Source of the DNA: Accumulibacter sp.
Lineage (GTDB): Bacteria; Pseudomonadota; Gammaproteobacteria; Burkholderiales; Rhodocyclaceae
Length of the DNA: 12,583 nt
Assembly (NCBI GenBank): GCA_003538495.1
Contig: DPSD01000285.1
Coordinates: 1 to 12,583, forward strand
Direction: 5' to 3'
The notes beneath the pieces are model-generated. The model saw nothing but the letters and a program-made list of their open reading frames with translations. It was not told where the DNA came from and ran no database searches. Positions within the stretch are counted from its first letter, which is position 1. Each line of letters opens with the position of its first letter. This document shows, one piece after another, positions 8,201-12,583 of the stretch. The position numbers were made by a program, and so were the translations under genes.

Positions 8201-8767
8201 CGGCAGGCCGGTATCGATCGCCTGCTCGATCAACGGGCCGCGGTTGCTCGCGGCGTGCAGGTTAAGGCCGATGGCCAGGTAATTGGGTGCCAGCGGAACG
8301 GCATAGAGCACCGGGAAGTAACGCTGGCGGTCTTCGGTCGCCACGACGGAGCCTTCGGCGTTGCGTTCGCTGATCGTGAATCGATCACCCCACAGTTGCC
8401 GGCCGCGGCGTTCGAAGGCGGCGCGATCGGCGGCGTCGACCACCGGCAACCAGCCAAAACCACGCACGCCCTGATCCCCGACCATTGGTCCGGCGAAGTT
8501 CCGGAAAGCCGGCCAGTCGACCGTCTCGACGCTGTTGAACAGGCGCTGCAGCGTCGTCAGATTGTCCAGTTGATCGAGAATGCGCCGGCTGACGAGGTCG
8601 GCGCGGGTGCTGGCCGCCTGCTGAAAGCTCTGCACAAACCGTTCCTGGGCGGCGTCGGACAGTGACTTGCTGACCCACGCGGTAATCGACACGGCGGCGA
8701 GGCCGACGCCGATCAGGATTGCCCACCGCCCAGACCACAGCTTATGCAAGGGAGAATCTGACGCCAT
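5222..8767 (-). CDS. Membrane CHASE-PAS-PAS-PAS-GGDEF-EAL c-di-GMP signalling protein
   Basis: A 1181-residue inner-membrane sensor predicted to make and/or degrade cyclic di-GMP. A transmembrane helix (about 14-32) is followed by a periplasmic CHASE sensor domain (about 65-300, including the RYFPVLYAVPLAPNYLAIG stretch at 149-167) and a second membrane helix (about 325-345). A short coiled-coil-like linker (346-370) leads to three PAS domains (about 367-485, 494-609 and 618-745). The GGDEF domain spans about 750-915, with GGDEF at 832-836 and an intact inhibitory RxxD site, RESD, at 823-826. The EAL domain spans about 925-1175 with E960-A961-L962, N1019, ELTES (1051-1055), DDFGTGYSS (1081-1089), E1138 and Q1158. 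The usual KID triad is KIA at 1102-1104. Cyclase activity is therefore likely, and phosphodiesterase activity possible but uncertain. The frame opens at 9037, but the ATG at 8767 follows GGAGG by nine bases and directly precedes the first membrane helix, so I chose it. The signal sensed is unknown. Confidence 0.94.
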   Translation of the reverse strand: MASDSPLHKLWSGRWAILIGVGLAAVSITAWVSKSLSDAAQERFVQSFQQAASTRADLVSRRILDQLDNLTTLQRLFNSVETVDWPAFRNFAGPMVGDQGVRGFGWLPVVDAADRAAFERRGRQLWGDRFTISERNAEGSVVATEDRQRYFPVLYAVPLAPNYLAIGLNLHAASNRGPLIEQAIDTGLPVSSDVGPLLIDWQQAKTAAIFAAVYRGGGMPPTRDLRRAAVRGVVLAVLSIDQIFDAANASESETGLHVYLLDQTQPDDRQLIRAWTPGSQVGARPVAATTLRYSADIEVGRRVWSVQVEATPAWLEANGSPTVRYVPLVGALITLLLLTYLHALLSRRAMAEELVRQRTADLSKRQQSYETLVDNLPAIISRHDSQLRHLFTNRAFEQSLGLPAGSVIGKTVRQVFEAYPGLDPALIEQWEAALHAVHQSGTSRRIEFGFPTRQGPRFFDGIVVAEAAAPSGGQTALSIFHEITERHAAEAWARKLSLVVEQNPATIVITDTEGRIEYVNDKFVETTGYARDEVIGQRPSVLKSGRTPVETYATLWATIKAGRSWHGEFENRRRDGSLYQERALIAPVLDRHGRTSNYVAIKEDITELRRMIDRLHESESRFRGVVSAMAEGLMLWSEEGTLLFANRAAEEIFGHSQAGVPGGAQGDPGIERLREDQTPFPATDWPWVVAIREAWELREVVMGLRAADGSLRWILINASPLCTGHATRPNAAVATFTDITERKAAQQRAEFLAHHDPLTGLPNRLLLRDRVEQAMTLARRSHGRVALMFLDLDRFKTINDSLGHPVGDLLLKGVVERLKTCVRESDTISRQGGDEFVIVLRDARDSEAVSRLADKIQQRMAEPFLIDKHALSTSFSIGIALFPDDDADFDGLTQKADTAMYHAKHAGRNAYRFFAEQMNVQAVEHMHLETRLRQALERGEFVLYYQPQADLNSGEITGVEALVRWQTPDDGLVAPAKFIPIAEETGLIVPLGKWVMGEACRQARAWQDAGLPPFTVAVNLSGLQFRRGDLLETVINSLVLADLDSEWLELELTESIMIQDAELTLETARRLKAIGVRLSVDDFGTGYSSLAYLKRFAVDKLKIARPFVRDLLSDPSDAAIVGAIIQMAHGLKLRTIAEGVEDAAVAEQLRLCGCDELQGYWLARPMPADQLADFVRGRQAP

Positions 8768-8776
8768 TTGCTGATG

Positions 8777-8781
8777 CCTCC
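8777..8781 (-). promoter_or_regulatory. Strong ribosome-binding site for the GGDEF-EAL gene
   Basis: GGAGG on the minus strand, nine bases before the ATG at 8767. It decides the start, because the frame remains open for 90 more codons upstream into the antisense of the C-S lyase gene. Confidence 0.8.
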
Positions 8782-8803
8782 GGATGTTGGCGCCCAAAGT
8801 CTG

Positions 8804-8818
8804 GCATGCTATGCATGC
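8804..8818. repeat. Short palindrome-rich element GCATGC-TAT-GCATGC
   Basis: Two copies of the self-complementary hexamer GCATGC flank TAT, so the 15-base element is both a direct and an inverted repeat. It lies 36 bases upstream of the GGDEF-EAL start, overlapping the candidate -10. It could be an operator. A chance occurrence is also possible because GCATGC is short. Confidence 0.35.
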
Positions 8819-8834
8819 GGCGGGACTAAAGCAA
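8806..8834 (-). promoter_or_regulatory. Candidate promoter for the GGDEF-EAL gene
   Basis: In the 94 bases between the C-S lyase stop and the GGDEF-EAL start, the minus strand has TTGCTT and TAGCAT separated by 17 bases. The -10 matches four of six consensus positions and the -35 only three of six. The -10 lies within a short inverted-repeat element (8804-8818), so a regulator bound there could block it. This is a weak match, and the gene could instead be read through from the upstream lyase gene. Confidence 0.25.
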
Positions 8835-8861
8835 CGTGCGGCAAAGGGGCTGGTCTTGCGT

Positions 8862-9998
8862 TCATGGTCGCGAACACGCGGCCCGAATGCGCTGGAGCGC
8901 GCTGTCGAGCGTTGCCCGTGGGCATCCGAAATTGAGCCGCAGCCAGCCCGGGAGGCCGAAATCAGCGCCGCTGGAGAGGCCGACGCCAGCGGCTTCGAAG
9001 AAGGCTGCCGGATCCGCGACGCCCAGACTGCGCGCATCGATCCATGCCAGGTAGGTCGCCTCGACGTGGTTCATAGCCAGTCCGGGCGTGTCGGCAAGCA
9101 CCGCTGCGACCCGGTCGCGATGGCCGCGCAGGACCCTGATCAGCGCTGCACGCCAGTCGTCGCAGTCGCGGTAGGCGGCTTCCATTGCCGCCAGGCCAAG
9201 GACATTCGGGTGCGGGACGATGCCACGCATTGCCGCGGTGAAGCGACGGCGAAGCGACGCTTCCGGAATGACCGCGAAGGCGCAGCCCAGACCGGGGATA
9301 TTCCAGGTTTTCGATGGCGCCATCAGGGTGATGCTGCGCTGCGCGAGATCGGCGTCGATCATCGCCAGCGGGAGGTGCTGGCGGTGCTCGTCGAGCAACA
9401 GCCCGCAGTGGATCTCGTCCGAACACACGGTCAGCCGATGACGGTTGCAGAAGGCGGCGACCGCTGCCAGCTCGCCCTCGTCCCAGGCGCGGCCGACCGG
9501 GTTGTGCGGATGACACAGCAGTAGCAGGCGGCTGCTCGGCGTCAGTGCCGCTGCCAGCGCCGCAAAGTCCCAGCCCCAGCGGCCGCCGGCCAGGCGCAGC
9601 GGCGCGCTCGCCAGCTGCCGGCCGGCGAGCCGGGGCGCCGAAAGGAAAGGCGGGTAGATCGGCGTCGCGGTCAGTACGTCGCCGTCGGCGGCCCGACAGG
9701 CGACGTTGAGTCCGCTGACCAGGCCCGGCAGGTACACCAGCCATTCGTTCTCGACCCGCCACCCGTATTCGCGCCGCAAATGCCCGACGATCGCAGCGTG
9801 CAGGGACGGCCAGGGTTCGGCGTAGCCGAAACAGCCATGCGCGACGCGTTTCTCGAGCGCGCCGATGATCGCCGGCGGCGCGGCAAAATCCATGTCGGCG
9901 ACCCACAGGGGCAGAATGTCCCGACCGGCGTATTTGTTCCACTTGAGCGAATCGCCGCCACGGCGATCGAGCACCCGCTCGAAATCAAAGCCGTCCAT
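8862..9998 (-). CDS. MalY/PatB-family PLP-dependent C-S lyase (cystathionine beta-lyase)
   Basis: Fold-type I pyridoxal-phosphate enzyme, 378 residues, close to the roughly 390 of E. coli MalY and Bacillus PatB. The family cleaves the C-S bond of cystathionine and related cysteine S-conjugates to a thiol, pyruvate and ammonia; with cystathionine the thiol is homocysteine. Visible features are LPLWVADMDF (29-38) at the N-terminus, YLPGLVSGLN (89-98), CHPHNPVGR (162-170) with N166 near the cofactor, SDEIHCGL (193-200) with D194 expected to pair with the pyridine nitrogen, and APSKTWNIPGL (227-237) with K230 as the Schiff-base lysine. LRLNFGCPR (353-361) carries R354 for the substrate carboxylate. 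The ATG at 9998 lies 13 bases after the cysK stop, so the two are probably co-transcribed, and a methionine-biosynthesis role is the simplest reading. A more general C-S lyase or aminotransferase role cannot be excluded. E. coli MalY also represses the maltose regulator MalT, but nothing here indicates that role. Confidence 0.9.
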   Translation of the reverse strand: MDGFDFERVLDRRGGDSLKWNKYAGRDILPLWVADMDFAAPPAIIGALEKRVAHGCFGYAEPWPSLHAAIVGHLRREYGWRVENEWLVYLPGLVSGLNVACRAADGDVLTATPIYPPFLSAPRLAGRQLASAPLRLAGGRWGWDFAALAAALTPSSRLLLLCHPHNPVGRAWDEGELAAVAAFCNRHRLTVCSDEIHCGLLLDEHRQHLPLAMIDADLAQRSITLMAPSKTWNIPGLGCAFAVIPEASLRRRFTAAMRGIVPHPNVLGLAAMEAAYRDCDDWRAALIRVLRGHRDRVAAVLADTPGLAMNHVEATYLAWIDARSLGVADPAAFFEAAGVGLSSGADFGLPGWLRLNFGCPRATLDSALQRIRAACSRP

Positions 9999-10011
9999 TG
10001 TCGACCGCCGC

Positions 10012-10950
10012 TCAGACCTCGAGATGAGCGTACAGCGCGGTCGACAGGTAGCGCTCGCCGAAGGAGGGGATGATGACTACCGTCAACTTGCCGGCATTCT
10101 GCGGCCGGCGGGCGACTTCCATCGCCGCCCAGACCGCCGCCCCCGACGAAATGCCGACCAGCAGGCCCTCCTCGGTCGCCATCCGGCGGGCGACGGCGAA
10201 GGCGTCGTCGGCGGTGACGCGCAGCACCTCGTCGTAGATGCCGGTGTTGAGGACCCGCGGCACGAAGCCGGCGCCGATCCCCTGAATCGGATGCGGCCCC
10301 TTTGCGCCGCCGGACAGAACCGGCGACGCATCGGGCTCGACGGCGATGACCTGCACCGATGGTTTCTTCTCCTTGAGGACTTCGCCGACGCCGGTGATCG
10401 TGCCGCCGGTGCCGACTCCCGAGACGAAGATGTCGACCTGGCCATCGGTGTCGCGCCACACTTCCTCGGCGGTGGTCGCCCGGTGGATGGCGGGATTGGC
10501 CGGGTTCTCGAACTGTTGCGGGATGAAGTAGCGCGCGTCGGCGGCGGCCATTTCCTCGGCGCGGCGGATCGCGCCGCCCATTCCGTCCGGCCCCGGGGTG
10601 AGAACCAGTTCGGCGCCGTAGGCCTTGAGCAGCAGGCGACGCTCGCGGCTCATCGTTTCCGGCATCACGAAGCAGCACTTGATGCCCCGCGCCGCGCAAA
10701 CCATCGCCAGGCCGATGCCGGTGTTCCCCGAGGTGGGTTCGAGGACGATCGTCGCCGGGCCGATCCTGCCGGCGTCCTGCGCGGCATCGATCATCGCCAT
10801 CGCGATGCGATCCTTGACGCTGTGCGCCGGGTTGCAGAACTCCAGTTTGACGGCGAGGGTGCCGTCAATGCCGGCTGTCAGGCGGTTGAGTCGGACCAGC
10901 GGCGTATTGCCGATCAGCGTGGTGACGTCGTTGGCGATATTCATGGGCAT
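10012..10950 (-). CDS. cysK: Cysteine synthase A (O-acetylserine sulfhydrylase)
   Basis: Cytoplasmic fold-type II PLP enzyme that condenses O-acetylserine with sulfide to give cysteine and acetate. The 312-residue product has [10 protein letters not shown] (13-22), NPAHSVKDR (40-48) with K46 as the PLP lysine, PTSGNTG (72-78) as the substrate-carboxylate loop, GTGGT (180-184) as the phosphate-binding loop, SSG (268-270) near the pyridine nitrogen, and the CysK-type ending [10 protein letters not shown] (295-304). This ending and the lack of extra domains favour cysteine synthase over cystathionine beta-synthase. The first ATG at 10950 has AGGAG nine bases upstream and is preferred over the ATG two codons later. 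It follows ilvA on the same strand after 146 bases, enough room for its own promoter, and precedes the C-S lyase gene by 13 bases. A six-base-arm inverted repeat lies 29 bases upstream of the start. Confidence 0.95.
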   Translation of the reverse strand: MPMNIANDVTTLIGNTPLVRLNRLTAGIDGTLAVKLEFCNPAHSVKDRIAMAMIDAAQDAGRIGPATIVLEPTSGNTGIGLAMVCAARGIKCCFVMPETMSRERRLLLKAYGAELVLTPGPDGMGGAIRRAEEMAAADARYFIPQQFENPANPAIHRATTAEEVWRDTDGQVDIFVSGVGTGGTITGVGEVLKEKKPSVQVIAVEPDASPVLSGGAKGPHPIQGIGAGFVPRVLNTGIYDEVLRVTADDAFAVARRMATEEGLLVGISSGAAVWAAMEVARRPQNAGKLTVVIIPSFGERYLSTALYAHLEV

Positions 10951-10959
10951 TCTTGATCT

Positions 10960-10964
10960 CTCCT
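10960..10964 (-). promoter_or_regulatory. Ribosome-binding site of cysK
   Basis: AGGAG on the minus strand with a nine-base spacer to the ATG at 10950. The same site would be 15 bases from the in-frame ATG at 10944, so it selects the first ATG. Confidence 0.75.
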
Positions 10965-10978
10965 CTGAAGCAGGTTTT

Positions 10979-10992
10979 CCAGACTGGTCTGG
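10979..10992. repeat. Inverted repeat upstream of cysK, possible operator
   Basis: CCAGAC and GTCTGG form perfect six-base arms around TG, 14 bases in all, starting 29 bases upstream of the cysK ATG and just ahead of its ribosome-binding site. No T-run follows on either strand, so it is not a typical intrinsic terminator. Its place in the 146-base ilvA-cysK gap suits an operator or a 5'-leader hairpin. I do not recognise it as a known site, and it lacks the AT-rich character expected of CysB binding sites. Confidence 0.35.
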
Positions 10993-11096
10993 TCACGAAA
11001 AGCGGCAGGTGGTACGGCCGTGTGCTGGCCCATCGGCACGAGTGGATCGGCGCGCGCGGGTGGTCGATGGTCAGTGCTGTCGGTGGCAAGGCCGGG

Positions 11097-12583
11097 TTAG
11101 GCGAGGAACAGCTTGTAGGCCTGGTTGTTGCTTTCGTTCCAGTGCGCGTACCCGAGCTTCCTCAGGAAATCCTCGAAGGCGCCCATTTCGTTCGGCGGTA
11201 CCTGCATGCCGACCAGCACCCGACCGTAGTCTGCGCCATGATTCCGGTAATGGAACAGGCTGATGTTCCAGCCGGCGCTCATGCTGTTGAGGAAGTTCAT
11301 CAGCGCGCCCGGGCGCTCGGGGAACTCGAAGCGATAAAGGATCTCGTTGTCGAGCTTCGGCGAGTGTCCACCGACCAGGTGGCGGAGGTGGCCCTTGGCC
11401 ATTTCGTCGTCGGTCAGGTCCAGCGCCGCATAATCGTGCTTGTGCAGATGTTCGAGCAGCTTCATCGACTCGGCGCGCGAGGCGACCTGGATGCCAACGA
11501 AGATATGCGCGTCACGCTGGTCACTGTAGCGATAGTTGAACTCGGTGATGTTGCGCGACCCGATCAGCGACACGAATTTCCTGTAGGCGCCAGGCTGCTC
11601 CGGCAAGGTGACCGCAAAGACCGCTTCACGCTGCTCGCCGAGTTCGGCGCGTTCGGCGACAAAACGCAGACGGTCGAAGTTTAGGTTGGCACCGGAGGCG
11701 ATGACCACCAGCGTCCTGTCCTTCAGCTTGTGCGCCCTGGCGTACTCCTTGGCCCCGGCCACGGCCAGCGCGCCAGCCGGTTCGAGCACCGCCCGGGTGT
11801 CCTCGAAGACGTCCTTGATCGCCGCGCAAATGGCGTCGGTGTTGACCAGTACCATTTCATCGACGTACATCTGGCAGAGCCTGAAGGTCTCCTCGCCAAC
11901 GTACTTGACCGCCGCGCCATCGGCGAACAGTCCGACGTGATCGAGCCGGACCCGCTGTCCTGCTTTCAGCGAGCGCGCCATGGCATCGGCGTCGCTGGCT
12001 TCGACGCCAATGATCCTGGTCTCCGGCCTGACCCGCTTGATGTAGGCGGCGACACCCGAAATCAGCCCGCCGCCACCGACGCAGCAGAACACGGCGTGAA
12101 TCGGCTTGGCATGCTGGCGCAGGATTTCCATGCCGATCGTCCCTTGTCCGGCGATTACTTCGGGATCGTCGAACGGGTGCACGAAGCTCAGTTTCTCCGC
12201 TTTCTCGAGCTCCAGAGCATGCGCGTAGGCGTCATCGTAGGACTCGCCGGCGAGTACCACCTCGCCGCCGCGCGCCCTTACCGCCTGGATCTTGATCTGT
12301 GGCGTCGTCGTCGGCATCACGATCACCGCCCGGCAGCCGACCTTGGCCGCGGCCAGCGCGACGCCTTGCGCGTGGTTGCCAGCCGATGCACAGATCACGC
12401 CGCGTTTGAGTTTGTCGGCCGAGAGATGAATGATCTTGTTGTAGGCGCCGCGCAGCTTGAACGAAAAGACCGGCTGCAGGTCCTCGCGCTTCAGCAGAAG
12501 ACGGTTGCCGGTACGCACCGACAGGCCCGGAGCAAAGTCAAGCGGTGTTTCGATCGCGACGTCGTAGACCTGCGCGTTGAGAA
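11097..12583 (-). CDS. ilvA: Threonine deaminase, biosynthetic (N-terminus outside window)
   Basis: Fold-type II PLP enzyme that converts threonine to 2-oxobutyrate and ammonia, the first committed step of isoleucine synthesis. The window shows 494 residues; the frame is open to the right edge (first visible LNAQVYDVAIETPL), and by comparison with the roughly 514-residue E. coli enzyme about 20-30 residues are missing. Numbering from the first visible residue, SFKLRGAYNK holds the Schiff-base lysine at 42, SAGNHAQG lies at 66-73, the phosphate-binding GGGGLISG at 169-176 and SGANLN at 296-301. Two ACT-like regulatory domains follow (about 319-390 and 413-494), which mark the long, isoleucine-feedback-regulated biosynthetic type rather than the short catabolic TdcB. 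A GTG at 12518 is internal and not the real start, because conserved family sequence continues upstream of it. The TAA stop lies 146 bases before cysK on the same strand. Confidence 0.95.
   Translation of the reverse strand, partial: LNAQVYDVAIETPLDFAPGLSVRTGNRLLLKREDLQPVFSFKLRGAYNKIIHLSADKLKRGVICASAGNHAQGVALAAAKVGCRAVIVMPTTTPQIKIQAVRARGGEVVLAGESYDDAYAHALELEKAEKLSFVHPFDDPEVIAGQGTIGMEILRQHAKPIHAVFCCVGGGGLISGVAAYIKRVRPETRIIGVEASDADAMARSLKAGQRVRLDHVGLFADGAAVKYVGEETFRLCQMYVDEMVLVNTDAICAAIKDVFEDTRAVLEPAGALAVAGAKEYARAHKLKDRTLVVIASGANLNFDRLRFVAERAELGEQREAVFAVTLPEQPGAYRKFVSLIGSRNITEFNYRYSDQRDAHIFVGIQVASRAESMKLLEHLHKHDYAALDLTDDEMAKGHLRHLVGGHSPKLDNEILYRFEFPERPGALMNFLNSMSAGWNISLFHYRNHGADYGRVLVGMQVPPNEMGAFEDFLRKLGYAHWNESNNQAYKLFLA

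Larger units (their letters stand above)
10951..11096. other. Intergenic region between ilvA and cysK
   Basis: These 146 bases separate the ilvA stop from the cysK start. They contain the cysK ribosome-binding site (10960-10964) and the inverted repeat at 10979-10992. I see no convincing -35/-10 pair and no strong terminator after ilvA; only small GC-rich self-complementary stretches occur. No small gene with a good start signal is evident. Confidence 0.5.

Noticed and set aside
8768..9037. N-terminal 90-codon extension of the GGDEF-EAL frame
   Set aside because: A strong GGAGG site and a membrane-helix start at 8767 mark the true beginning; the extension overlaps the C-S lyase C-terminus and has low-quality composition.
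9865..10956. Plus-strand open frame of 363 codons opposite cysK
   Set aside because: It is antisense to cysK, whose motifs are complete, and shows no recognisable protein features.
1..12583. Search for tRNA genes, CRISPR repeats, insertion sequences, phage or defence genes
   Set aside because: By reading, no cloverleaf-like sequences, regularly spaced repeats, transposase motifs or terminal repeats were seen; the recognisable content is housekeeping metabolism plus one signalling gene.

Overview
The window reads as chromosomal housekeeping DNA from a high-GC Gram-negative bacterium. Gene content, protein similarity as I recall it, and very G/C-rich third codon positions point to a betaproteobacterium, most likely Rhodocyclales or a Candidatus Accumulibacter-like lineage. 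That placement is inference. I see no tRNA, rRNA, CRISPR array, insertion sequence, phage gene or attachment site. The eight assigned genes cover most of the window, and seven of them are on the minus strand.

Layout, left to right. Positions 1-331 carry coding-like base composition but no intact gene. The apparent frame changes along it, so it may be a broken gene or the tail of an unrecognised plus-strand gene meeting cca head-on. Then, on the minus strand, come cca (tRNA nucleotidyltransferase, 332-1564), an NDUFA9-like atypical short-chain dehydrogenase (1610-2575) and slt (periplasmic soluble lytic transglycosylase, 2616-4559). Transcription runs slt, then NDUFA9-like, then cca, with gaps of about 40 bases. 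A small AT-rich hairpin with a T-run lies between slt and the dehydrogenase gene. The only assigned plus-strand gene, 5-formyltetrahydrofolate cyclo-ligase (4602-5225), diverges from slt across 42 bases. It ends tail to tail, with a 4-base shared stop, against a large minus-strand c-di-GMP signalling gene (5222-8767).

That gene encodes a 1181-residue inner-membrane CHASE-PAS-PAS-PAS-GGDEF-EAL protein. Its cyclase motif and inhibitory site are intact. Its EAL domain has most catalytic signatures, but the usual KID triad reads KIA.

The right third holds three pyridoxal-phosphate enzymes of amino-acid and sulfur metabolism on the minus strand: a MalY/PatB-type C-S lyase (8862-9998), cysteine synthase CysK (10012-10950) and biosynthetic threonine deaminase IlvA (11097 to the right edge, N-terminus outside the window). 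cysK and the lyase gene are 13 bases apart and probably co-transcribed. CysK makes cysteine and a cystathionine beta-lyase would pass its sulfur to homocysteine, so the pair fits a cysteine-to-methionine route. IlvA feeds isoleucine synthesis.

I did not find a clear novel system. The points most worth checking are the KIA substitution in the EAL domain, the frame-disrupted left edge, and two short inverted repeats placed like operators upstream of cysK and of the c-di-GMP gene.
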